NCBI GenBank assembly: GCA_000435475.1
Contig: FR896040.1
Span: 1,998-10,104, forward strand
Length of the DNA stretch: 8,107 nucleotides
Direction: 5' to 3'
Source: Cryptobacterium sp. CAG:338
GTDB taxonomy: Bacteria; Actinomycetota; Coriobacteriia; Coriobacteriales; Eggerthellaceae
Below, piece by piece: positions 1 through 5,702 of the stretch. Numbering within the stretch: the stretch's first letter is position 1; each line of letters begins with the position of its first letter. The position numbers were made by a program, and so were the translations under genes. The notes below the pieces were generated by a model. That model ran no database searches. It had not been told where the DNA came from and saw nothing but the letters and a program-made list of their open reading frames with translations.

Positions 1-347
1 CCGAAGACCACCGTGGCATTCTTATTTCGAGCCATATCACCTCGGACTTGGAAAAAATTGCCGATTACGTGGTGTGCGTCAATGAAGGAAAACACGTATT
101 CACCAAAGAAATTGACGAAATATGCGATTTGGCAGGCATTGCCCATTGCCGTTCTGCTGAAGTGGAAGAGCTTTTGCAAAAAGAACTGTTCGAGCCGCAA
201 AGCCTTCGTATTATTCGCAGTTCTTACAGTACCGACATTCTTGTACCCGATCGCATCAAACTTACCAAAGCCATGCCAAAAGTAGCGTGCGACCGCTCCA
301 ACCTAGAAGACTACATGCGCTTCATGCTGAAAGGAGAAATCCGATGA
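1..347 (+). CDS. ABC transporter ATP-binding protein, C-terminal part (5' partial)
   Basis: Only the last 114 codons are present; the frame is open from base 3 and the start lies left of the window. The first visible residues, GILISSHITSDLEKIADYV, are the H-loop (switch histidine in SSH) and following helix typical of ABC-2-type exporter ATPases. The end (NLEDYMRFMLKGE) matches the C-terminal LED-x-M-x-F-x-x-KGE tail often seen in YtrB/EcsA-like ATPases. Walker A, the signature motif and Walker B would be upstream and cannot be checked. The protein would sit on the inner face of the membrane and power the permease encoded next. The TGA stop overlaps the permease ATG (ATGA at 344-347), which implies translational coupling. 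In related loci a GntR-type regulator often precedes this pair, but that would be outside the window. The substrate is unknown. Confidence 0.9.
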   Translation, partial: EDHRGILISSHITSDLEKIADYVVCVNEGKHVFTKEIDEICDLAGIAHCRSAEVEELLQKELFEPQSLRIIRSSYSTDILVPDRIKLTKAMPKVACDRSNLEDYMRFMLKGEIR

Positions 348-1102
348 AAACCATGATTTTGTCTGACCTTATTATTATGCGTCGCAATCTGCTTCAGATG
401 TTTTTAACCTGCTTCATTATCGTTATCGTAATAAGCCTTGCGATGAACAACACCTTAGCCCCTATTGGCGGTTGTTTTGGAGCAATGATTCCCCTACTCT
501 ATTTGTTTTCTATTGCTACCTACGATGAAATGAACGATTGGCAATCGTTTCGACTAACCCTTCCTTCAACACGCAAGGATATTATGGCTGGTCGCTATGC
601 AAGCCTTTTAGTAGTCGCCTTTATTTCAGTTCTTATAGGAATTGCAGTTTCGTACTTGGTTGGATTTGTCGTAAGCCTTATTGGTGTGCAAAATGGTGCC
701 GAATTTGGTTCTGCCTGGAACTATACCAGCCCAACAGGTGAATTTCTTTCCACGCTTAGTCTTGCCACCAATCCTCCTGAGCTTATTGTATTAAGCTCAA
801 TCGCCGGTGCAAGCATGGCACTTTTCTTGGCAGCCATAACGTTGCCCATCGTGGCAAAAGTAGGTCTTACAAAAAGCGCTCGTTATGTTCCCGTTGTTGG
901 TGTTGTACTGTTCCTGCTTTGTATGGCTGCTTTTAATGAAGGAGGTCCTCTTGCTGCTTATGTACCAGATTTTATTACCTGGCTCTTCACTAACGACGCA
1001 GCATTCATCTACCTTATGATAGGGGCTGCTATTGTGGTACTAATTCTTTACGCAGTAAGCCTGATGGTCGCCATTAAGCTCTACGAACATCGCGAATTCT
1101 AG
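344..1102 (+). CDS. ABC-2 type transporter permease, six TM segments
   Basis: The 252-aa product has six hydrophobic segments at about residues 17-35, 40-59, 86-113, 147-171, 180-197 and 219-245, with short loops and no signal peptide. After TM2 comes the stretch YDEMNDWQSF then LTLPSTRKDIMAGRY (residues 60-85). This conserved cytoplasmic loop (acidic residues, then LP-x-S/T-R-x-x-I-x-x-GRY) is characteristic of the small ABC-2 permease family paired with YtrB-like ATPases. The start at 344 is preferred because AAAGGAG (330-336) sits seven bases before it and it overlaps the ATPase stop. An in-frame ATG at 287 would add 19 residues lying inside the ATPase gene and is unlikely. With the ATPase it should form a two-component exporter or membrane-remodelling complex. 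The substrate cannot be told; an antimicrobial-peptide or envelope-stress role is only a family-level guess. Confidence 0.88.
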   Translation: MKTMILSDLIIMRRNLLQMFLTCFIIVIVISLAMNNTLAPIGGCFGAMIPLLYLFSIATYDEMNDWQSFRLTLPSTRKDIMAGRYASLLVVAFISVLIGIAVSYLVGFVVSLIGVQNGAEFGSAWNYTSPTGEFLSTLSLATNPPELIVLSSIAGASMALFLAAITLPIVAKVGLTKSARYVPVVGVVLFLLCMAAFNEGGPLAAYVPDFITWLFTNDAAFIYLMIGAAIVVLILYAVSLMVAIKLYEHREF

Positions 1103-1163
1103 CCAACATTGGCATTAATCTAAACACTAGCATTACCATAAACTTGCTTATCATACCTACCAT

Positions 1164-1200
1164 AAAGAACTCACCGCTTATAAACGGCGAGTTCTTTTCT
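1164..1200 (+). terminator. Intrinsic terminator of the ABC transporter operon
   Basis: AAAGAACTCACCG (1164-1176) pairs with CGGCGAGTTCTTT (1185-1197), giving a 13-position stem with a single A/C mismatch and an 8-base loop. It is followed by TTTTCTTGTT. It lies 62 bases after the permease stop, so it should end the ABC transcript and separate it from corA. Confidence 0.85.
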
Positions 1201-1231
1201 TGTTCGAATATCTTTACCTTATTTCACTACA

Positions 1232-1274
1232 GACCGACAAACATACATCACTTCACCATGGACTGACAAACATA
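1232..1274. repeat. Short direct repeat pair, 14 bp
   Basis: GACCGACAAACATA at 1232-1245 recurs as GACTGACAAACATA at 1261-1274 with one mismatch and a period of 29 bp. It sits upstream of the putative CorA promoter. It could be a paired regulator site or a relic of slippage; the sequence alone does not decide. Confidence 0.6.
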
Positions 1275-1292
1275 AATAAGATAGGTTTAACA

Positions 1293-1321
1293 TTTACAGA
1301 TGGCTAATCTGTAAAAATAAA
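1293..1321 (+). promoter_or_regulatory. Perfect 9-bp dyad overlapping a possible CorA promoter
   Basis: TTTACAGAT (1293-1301) and ATCTGTAAA (1307-1315) form a perfect inverted repeat with a 5-base centre, GGCTA. TTTACA at 1293-1298 could act as a -35 (5/6 to consensus), with AATAAA at 1316-1321 as a weak -10 (4/6) at 17 bp spacing. The dyad would then fill the promoter spacer, as a repressor operator does. The promoter reading is weak; the dyad itself is certain. It lies about 120 bp before the CorA start. Confidence 0.4.
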
Positions 1322-1434
1322 GTGTTTGAAAGCTAAAATCTTTAACCACCAAACGCGATGCCAATCTAAACGTTATCGCAAATGGCGACTTAAAAACTTA
1401 CCGAAACCTGCCAAGAATTATAGAGGGGGCACCT

Positions 1435-2376
1435 ATGATCGAATACTTCATCCTAGAAGAAAAAAGCAATTCGCTCATTCGTGTTCCTACTGAACAACCA
1501 GGATGTTGGATAGCTCTTTTTGAACCTAGCCTCGAAGAACTGCAAGAAACCGCCCAGCGCTTCCATATCGATGAAGACGACATCGCTGCCCCTTTGGACT
1601 TGGAAGAAATTTCACGTATTGAACGCAATGAAGACTACGTAATGTTCATTGTGGACACACCCTTGCATGACAAATCGTCAGGCGAAAAGCGCTACAAAAC
1701 CATCCCAATAGGTATTTTTCAAACACGCGACCATGTAATTTCGGTTTGTTCGGTCTACCGAGTACCCTTGGTGCGTATCCTTAAAACGCGCTTTGAAGAT
1801 TTACATTCCACCAGCCAAACGCAGCAGTTCGTAAGCGACATCTTAATCGCTTCATCGCAAGCATATTTCAATTCGCTTCAGGCGCTGGACAAACGCCGCC
1901 GTTCGCTTACCTCTTCAATAGAGCGTCCTACTCGAAAAGAGTTAGAAGAACTCTACGCTCTGAACGATTCTTACGTATACATTCAAACGTCCCTTGCAAC
2001 CAACAATACGGTATTCGAACGCTATCGCCGCTATGTTGCTGCCTCGGGCGATGTGGATCTGATTGAATTATTCGATGATGTAATCGTGGAACACCAGCAG
2101 GCACTTGAAACTACTAAAATTTATTCAGGAATTTTAGATTCTGCAATTGATCACTTTGGTTTGATAATGGATTACGACTTGAACCACACCATGCAATTAG
2201 TGGCAACGCTTACTTTGGTATTATGTATTCCCACCATTATTGGCGGTTTATTTGGCATGAATTTAGAAGGTATTCCGCTGTCGGATTCCCCCTATGGTTT
2301 TGCCATAGTAACTGGAATGGCCGCCGTTATTCTTGCGGTGTTACTGTTGGTCCTCAAAAAGCTTAAATGGTTCTAA
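1435..2376 (+). CDS. corA: CorA-family magnesium/divalent cation transporter
   Basis: The 313-aa product has the standard CorA plan: a long soluble N-terminal domain (1 to about 250) rich in charged helices, then two C-terminal membrane helices (about 253-273 and 287-308), a short loop between them and a basic tail (KKLKW). The diagnostic GMN selectivity motif is intact at residues 274-276, at the end of TM1 (GGLFGMN). Such proteins form pentameric channels in the cytoplasmic membrane that admit Mg2+, or Co2+/Ni2+ in some members; Zn2+ export is known for relatives. Length and domain order match two-TM CorA proteins. AGAGGGGG (1422-1429) lies five bases before the ATG and supports this start. 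It is transcribed alone or read into the rhodanese gene 102 bp downstream; no terminator is visible between them. The exact metal cannot be told. Confidence 0.93.
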   Translation: MIEYFILEEKSNSLIRVPTEQPGCWIALFEPSLEELQETAQRFHIDEDDIAAPLDLEEISRIERNEDYVMFIVDTPLHDKSSGEKRYKTIPIGIFQTRDHVISVCSVYRVPLVRILKTRFEDLHSTSQTQQFVSDILIASSQAYFNSLQALDKRRRSLTSSIERPTRKELEELYALNDSYVYIQTSLATNNTVFERYRRYVAASGDVDLIELFDDVIVEHQQALETTKIYSGILDSAIDHFGLIMDYDLNHTMQLVATLTLVLCIPTIIGGLFGMNLEGIPLSDSPYGFAIVTGMAAVILAVLLLVLKKLKWF

Positions 2377-2430
2377 ATAATTCTAATGTGACTTTATCAC
2401 CGACAATTCCCGCAGAATTCCTTATGCTGT

Positions 2431-2446
2431 TTATCAATACAGATAA
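2431..2446. promoter_or_regulatory. Candidate Crp/Fnr-type operator upstream of the rhodanese gene
   Basis: TTATC (2431-2435) and GATAA (2442-2446) form a perfect inverted repeat with a 6-base centre. This is the 5-6-5, 16-bp geometry of Crp/Fnr-family sites. It ends 32 bp before the rhodanese ATG. A weak -10-like TATCCT lies at 2453-2458; if that is real, the dyad overlaps the -35 region and spacer and would suit repression. That the Crp-like protein encoded at 4770 binds here is inference. Confidence 0.4.
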
Positions 2447-2478
2447 CAACAATATCCTACGCGTGAAACGAGGAAGTC

Positions 2479-2814
2479 ATGGGATTATTCAGTTTTTTAG
2501 GCGGCGCAAGCGGCAACATTAACACCCTTGTAGAAGAAGCGCGCCAAACTAAAGGTGCCGTTATCGTGGATGTACGCACTCCCAGCGAATTTTCACAAGG
2601 CCACATTAAGGGAGCTCACAACATTCCTTTAGACAGGATTGATGCCATTACCAAAGTAGTTACGGATAAATCAACCCCTTTATATTTATATTGCGCAAGC
2701 GGCGCACGCAGTGGTAATGCTTGCCGCTATCTAAATGGACAAGGGTACGAAAATGTACAGAACATGGGTGGCATTGGCTCATGGCGCGGCGAAACCGTTA
2801 AGGGATCAAAGTAG
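2479..2814 (+). CDS. Single-domain rhodanese (sulfurtransferase)
   Basis: The 111-aa product is one complete rhodanese domain without a signal peptide, so it is cytoplasmic. The N-terminal CH2A-like segment is VIVDVRTPSEFSQGHIKGAHNIP (about 28-50, shown here in part: VDVRTPSEF, GHIKGAHNIP). The active-site loop is C72-A-S-G-A-R77, a six-residue loop typical of sulfane-sulfur-handling rhodaneses, and the terminal glycine-rich GGIGSW is also present. A second cysteine, C82, lies ten residues after the catalytic one. The enzyme carries sulfur as a Cys72 persulfide and passes it to thiols, cyanide or partner proteins. GAGGAAG (2470-2476) lies just before the ATG. It precedes a flavoprotein that carries its own rhodanese domain, so a shared polysulfide/persulfide pathway is likely. 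Confidence 0.92.
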   Translation: MGLFSFLGGASGNINTLVEEARQTKGAVIVDVRTPSEFSQGHIKGAHNIPLDRIDAITKVVTDKSTPLYLYCASGARSGNACRYLNGQGYENVQNMGGIGSWRGETVKGSK

Positions 2815-2850
2815 CTCGATCAAGGCAGTTCGAGTTTTGAGTTCTTGGTT
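2813..2850 (+). terminator. Weak terminator-like hairpin after the rhodanese gene
   Basis: AGCTCGA (2813-2819) can pair with TCGAGTT (2830-2836), using one G-U pair, around a 10-base loop. It is followed by TTGAGTTCTTGGTTTTG, a broken U-rich run. The stem starts within the rhodanese stop codon. It is short, so it would be leaky at best and may allow read-through to the flavoprotein gene. Confidence 0.3.
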
Positions 2851-2891
2851 TTGTGCGAATCTACCAAATCGAAGGCACGAAACAAATCTTT

Positions 2892-2947
2892 ACTTCGTAA
2901 AAGCATAGTTCACTGTGGTTTTACTATACGAAGTTTTCTTGTGTTTT
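2892..2947 (+). promoter_or_regulatory. Bulged hairpin plus U-rich run in front of the flavoprotein gene
   Basis: ACTTCGT (2892-2898) pairs with ACGAAGT (2928-2934). Inside it ATAGT (2905-2909) pairs with ACTAT (2923-2927), leaving a 6-base bulge (AAAAGC) on the left and a 13-base loop. The U-rich run TTTTCTTGTGTTTT (2934-2947) follows directly, and the Shine-Dalgarno AGGGAG starts at 2948. The layout resembles a terminator or attenuator placed in the leader of the next gene. It may only be an AT-rich processing hairpin. Confidence 0.4.
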
Positions 2948-2958
2948 AGGGAGCAGAA

Positions 2959-4704
2959 ATGAAAGTTGTAATTGTTGGTGGTGTAGCAGGTGGCGCTACG
3001 TGTGCAGCCAGGCTTCGTCGTTTGGACGAACAAGCAGAAATTATCATTATTGAACGGACCCATTACGTATCGTATGCAAACTGCGGACTTCCCTACTATA
3101 TTGGCGGCACCATTACCGACCGTGCCAAGTTAACGCTTCAAACCCCTAAAAGTTTCCGTTCGCGTTTCAATATTGATGTGCGGGTAGATCAAGAAGTTAC
3201 CCAAATTAATCGCGAAGCCCACGAAGTAGAAATTCGTAACTTAGTAACAGGAAACACCTATACCGAAACCTACGATAAGCTGGTGCTTTCCCCTGGCGCT
3301 CATCCTATTATGCCTAATCTTTCCGGCATAGAATCGTCGCGTGTATTCACGTTACGCACCGTTGAAGATACCTTTGCAATTGCTGACTTCATTGAGCAAA
3401 CCCATACTACTAGTGCTACCGTAGTAGGAGGCGGCTTCATTGGCCTAGAAATGGCAGAAAATTTAGTTGATCGCGGCATGGACGTTGCGGTGCTTCAACG
3501 CCCCACCCACCTTATGCATTCGCTTGATGATGATATTGCTTCCCTGCTTCATAATCGCATGCGTGAAGCGGGCATTACACTTAAGCTCGGCGCCGATGTA
3601 GCAGGATTCACCGAAACCGGCGATAGCATTTCTGGCGGTATTACTACCTCATTTAAAGACAAAGGTGACGACATTGGAGCTACCGCGCAAACCATTACTT
3701 CAGATCTGGTAATTCTTGCTATTGGCGTTGCTCCAGAAAGCAATCTTGCGAAAGCGGCTGGGCTCGATTTAGGCATTAAGGGTTCTATTAAGGTCAATAA
3801 ACACCTGCTTACGAGCGATCCTGACATTTACGCTATTGGCGATGCCATAGAAACTACCCAGGTAGTTACCGGAAAAAGTGCACACATTGCTCTTGCTGGG
3901 CCCGCCAACAAGCAAGGACGTATTGTGGCTGACCACATATGTAGCATCGATCGAAGCTTTACCGGATCGCTTGGTTCTTCGATAATGAAAGCCTTTGATT
4001 TAACGGTTGCCACCACCGGTTTAAGCACCAAAACAGCCACCGCTTCAGGGCTTAACTTCGACAGTATTATTATCACTCCCGCTTCGCATGCTACTTACTA
4101 TCCCGGCTCACACGCCATGACCATGAAGGTGCTTTTTGAGCGCCCCACAGGGCGCATTCTTGGCGCTCAAATAATCGGGGTAGACGGAGTGGATAAACGT
4201 ATTGATGTATTGGCAGTTGCTATTAAAGCAGGTATGACCGCGTTCGACTTAACCGAAATTGATCTGGCATATGCTCCGCCCTATGCGTCCGCCAAGGACC
4301 CCGTTAACATGGCGGGGGATGTGATAGAAAACATTCTGGAAGGTACCGTTAATCAAATTCATTGGGATGAAGCACTTGATCGTGCTGTCACGGATGAGAA
4401 CGTTGTTATTCTGGATACCCGCACCGACGCAGAATTTAGTCGGGGACACATTGAAAACACTTTGAATCCCGTGCTTCACATTCCTGTAGATTCCCTCCGT
4501 GAGCAGATGGATGAAATACCGCGCGATAAACAATTGCTGGTACACTGCGCAACAGGCATTCGCAGCTATATTGCATGCCGCATCTTGAAGCAAAATGACT
4601 TTGATTGCACTAACATTGCAGGTGGTTACAATTTCTATCAGGCTCTAAAGCTTGACAGAAATGCAGACGCTAAGAATGTAGGTGACTGCGGGCTTAAGGC
4701 ATAA
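2959..4704 (+). CDS. FAD/NAD(P)-dependent CoA-disulfide/polysulfide reductase-like protein with C-terminal rhodanese domain
   Basis: The 581-aa product belongs to the CoADR-Rhd type of pyridine-nucleotide disulfide reductases. The FAD-binding GGVAGGATCAAR lies at 7-18. The single redox cysteine is C42 in NCGLPY, the CoADR hallmark rather than a CxxxxC pair. The NAD(P)-binding GGGFIGLE is at 157-164 and the second FAD motif DPDIYAIGDA at 287-296. The dimerisation domain contains YYPG (380-383) and YAPPYASAKDPVN (438-450), where family members keep active-site tyrosines. The last ~100 residues form a rhodanese with loop C530-A-T-G-I-R535. Characterised relatives reduce CoA disulfide, CoA persulfide or polysulfide with NAD(P)H, the rhodanese feeding sulfur to the flavin site. 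AGGGAG (2948-2953) is five bases before the ATG. C540 lies ten residues after the catalytic Cys, as in the single-domain rhodanese upstream. Which substrate it prefers cannot be read from sequence. Confidence 0.92.
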   Translation: MKVVIVGGVAGGATCAARLRRLDEQAEIIIIERTHYVSYANCGLPYYIGGTITDRAKLTLQTPKSFRSRFNIDVRVDQEVTQINREAHEVEIRNLVTGNTYTETYDKLVLSPGAHPIMPNLSGIESSRVFTLRTVEDTFAIADFIEQTHTTSATVVGGGFIGLEMAENLVDRGMDVAVLQRPTHLMHSLDDDIASLLHNRMREAGITLKLGADVAGFTETGDSISGGITTSFKDKGDDIGATAQTITSDLVILAIGVAPESNLAKAAGLDLGIKGSIKVNKHLLTSDPDIYAIGDAIETTQVVTGKSAHIALAGPANKQGRIVADHICSIDRSFTGSLGSSIMKAFDLTVATTGLSTKTATASGLNFDSIIITPASHATYYPGSHAMTMKVLFERPTGRILGAQIIGVDGVDKRIDVLAVAIKAGMTAFDLTEIDLAYAPPYASAKDPVNMAGDVIENILEGTVNQIHWDEALDRAVTDENVVILDTRTDAEFSRGHIENTLNPVLHIPVDSLREQMDEIPRDKQLLVHCATGIRSYIACRILKQNDFDCTNIAGGYNFYQALKLDRNADAKNVGDCGLKA

Positions 4705-4732
4705 ATTAAAACATAACGTAAGGCATACCTTA
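4695..4732. repeat. TAAGGCATA repeats and dyad before the Crp-like gene
   Basis: TAAGGCATA occurs at 4695-4703, across the flavoprotein stop, and again at 4719-4727 (period 24). The second copy is half of a perfect dyad, TAAGG-CATA-CCTTA (4719-4732). It lies 38 bp before the regulator's start codon. It could be an operator or a small RNA hairpin in a polycistronic message; no U-run follows, so it is not a terminator. Confidence 0.45.
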
Positions 4733-4769
4733 GGCACTAACCGCACCTTTCAAAAAAGAAAGCATCAAG

Positions 4770-5492
4770 ATGAACAACGCTAGCAATTATCAAGCTAACA
4801 ACCAAACTGAATATCTTGAAACCTTACAGGCGCTGCTTGCTCAGCGCCTTCCCTTTTGGATTAACCTTTCGGCCGAACAGCAAAAAGCCGTTGTAACCCA
4901 TACCCGATACGCGCGTTTTTCTGCAGGAGATCAAGTACGCAATCCCTCTACCCCAGCGGGTGTCATGCTGGTATTATTGGGCAGCCTTCGTGCTTATATG
5001 CTCTCTGATGAAGGAAAACAAATTACCCTATTTCGTGTAGGTGAACAGGAAAGTTGCGTATTAGCAGCATCGTGTGCGCTTACCATGATTACCTTCGATG
5101 TGTTTCTAGATGCAACTTCTGATGCTGAACTGCTTATCATTGATCCCGTTTTCTTTGCGCAACTCGTCGAAGAAAACGTTTATGTTGAAGCGTTCACCTA
5201 TCGCCAAACCGCTGAACGATTTAGCGAAGTAATGTGGGTCATGGAACAGGTGCTATTCATGAGTTTTGACGAGCGTCTTGCGGTGTTTCTTTTGGATGAA
5301 GTTGCACGCAGTGGATCAGAGAGGCTCCAGCTTACTCATGACGAAATAGCGCACCACCTAGGCAGTGCGCGTGAGGTTGTTTCTCGTATGCTGAAACGTT
5401 TTGCCGATGACGGCTTAGTGTCCCTTTCCCGCGGAACAGTTGAAGTACTTAATAAAACAGCTCTGCGCAAATTAGCTACGGCAAGCCATTAA
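4770..5492 (+). CDS. Crp/Fnr-family transcriptional regulator with a C-x5-C cysteine pair
   Basis: The 240-aa product has a cyclic-nucleotide-binding-like beta-roll (about 25-135), a long dimerisation helix (about 137-165) and a C-terminal winged helix (about 170-232). The recognition helix, SAREVVSRMLKRF (199-211), carries RExxSR, combining the Arg/Glu/Arg contacts of CRP with the Glu-x-x-Ser-Arg of FNR. The protein has exactly two cysteines, C96 and C102, in ESCVLAASC within the roll. It lacks the N-terminal cysteine cluster of FNR and the canonical cAMP phosphate-binding motif. Thiol, persulfide or metal sensing through this pair is inferred, supported by two sulfurtransferase genes directly upstream (65-bp gap, same strand). 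The ribosome site is poor (AAAGAAAG, 4755-4762), suggesting low expression or coupling. The next in-frame Met (66) is too far in, so this start is kept. Confidence 0.88.
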   Translation: MNNASNYQANNQTEYLETLQALLAQRLPFWINLSAEQQKAVVTHTRYARFSAGDQVRNPSTPAGVMLVLLGSLRAYMLSDEGKQITLFRVGEQESCVLAASCALTMITFDVFLDATSDAELLIIDPVFFAQLVEENVYVEAFTYRQTAERFSEVMWVMEQVLFMSFDERLAVFLLDEVARSGSERLQLTHDEIAHHLGSAREVVSRMLKRFADDGLVSLSRGTVEVLNKTALRKLATASH

Positions 5493-5561
5493 GTTATACA
5501 GAATTTTGCTACAGCAAGCCATTAAGCTATACGAAAACGAACACGGCAAACCATCAAACAT
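5475..5561. repeat. Degenerate tandem repeat covering the Crp-like gene's stop codon
   Basis: The 25 bases at 5475-5499 recur at 5508-5532 with two differences (period 33), and the core ACGGCAAACCATCAAACAT at 5543-5561 is a decayed third copy. The first unit contains the last codons and stop of the regulator gene. Because 33 is a multiple of three, the second unit again encodes ATASH plus TAA in the same frame. It looks like an old local duplication of the gene's 3' end. Confidence 0.75.
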
Positions 5562-5573
5562 TTCTTACTTGCC

Positions 5574-5663
5574 TTAGCGCTCCTGTGTTTTACTAAACGC
5601 ATTATAAGCTCTGCGAAAGCAAACCAGAGCAATAATGCTTAACACCATACCAATGGTAAGCAT
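5574..5663 (-). CDS. Possible small membrane peptide or broken 3' remnant
   Basis: From an ATG at 5663 the minus strand reads 29 codons to a TAA at 5574-5576. The product has one hydrophobic stretch (LTIGMVLSIIALVCF) followed by a basic, polar tail (RRAYNAFSKTQER), the pattern of a single-pass small membrane protein. It is in the same frame as the HTH-membrane gene just upstream, 39 bases after that gene's TAG, with two further TGA stops between. No clear Shine-Dalgarno precedes it, though a GTG two codons upstream is another possible start. It may be a real small ORF, a decayed extension of the neighbour, or chance; confidence is low. Confidence 0.25.
   Translation of the reverse strand: MLTIGMVLSIIALVCFRRAYNAFSKTQER
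5599..5638. terminator. Hairpin between convergent genes
   Basis: GCATTAT (5599-5605) and GCTCTG (5608-5613) pair with CAGAGC (5625-5630) and ATAATGC (5632-5638). This gives 13 base pairs interrupted by a small 2x1 internal loop, with an 11-base end loop. It lies between the convergent Crp-like and HTH-membrane genes, where a two-way terminator is expected. Neither side has a good U-run, so termination is uncertain. Confidence 0.4.
5635..5663. other. Second hairpin sharing bases with the first
   Basis: ATGCTTA (5635-5641) pairs with TAAGCAT (5657-5663), and inside it CCAT (5645-5648) pairs with ATGG (5653-5656) around a 4-base loop, with a 3-base bulge. Its left arm uses 5635-5638, which are also the end of the right arm of the hairpin at 5599-5638, so the two folds exclude each other. 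Confidence 0.45.
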
Positions 5664-5702
5664 GAGCACAGCAGGTCACATTCAATCTAGGGAATCCATA
5701 AC

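Larger units (their letters stand above)
1103..1434. other. Intergenic spacer between the ABC operon and the CorA gene
   Basis: This 332-base stretch has no credible gene. It holds the terminator at 1164-1200, two copies of TACCATAAA (1134-1142 and 1158-1166, period 24), two copies of GAC(C/T)GACAAACATA (1232-1245 and 1261-1274, period 29), and a perfect dyad at 1293-1315. The CorA promoter must lie between the terminator and 1421, but no strong -35/-10 pair stands out. Confidence 0.6.

Noticed and set aside
13..285. A 90-residue plus-strand frame overlapping the ABC ATPase
   Set aside because: It is out of frame with the recognisable ATPase C-terminus (H-loop and conserved tail) and has no coherent domain.
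287..343. N-terminal extension of the permease from an upstream ATG
   Set aside because: The 19 extra residues lie in the ATPase coding region, are polar and unlike the family, and the ATG at 344 has the good Shine-Dalgarno site.
3549..4593. Three minus-strand frames inside the flavoprotein gene
   Set aside because: They are shadows of a gene whose full domain set is intact on the plus strand; they have no ribosome sites or recognisable domains.
4770..5492. Assignment of the regulator as true Fnr or Crp
   Set aside because: It lacks FNR's N-terminal Fe-S cysteines and a canonical cAMP-binding motif, so no gene symbol is given.
5475..5561. CRISPR-like array reading of the 33-bp repeats
   Set aside because: There are only two good copies, the repeated part includes coding sequence and a stop codon, and there are no unique spacers of regular length or cas genes.
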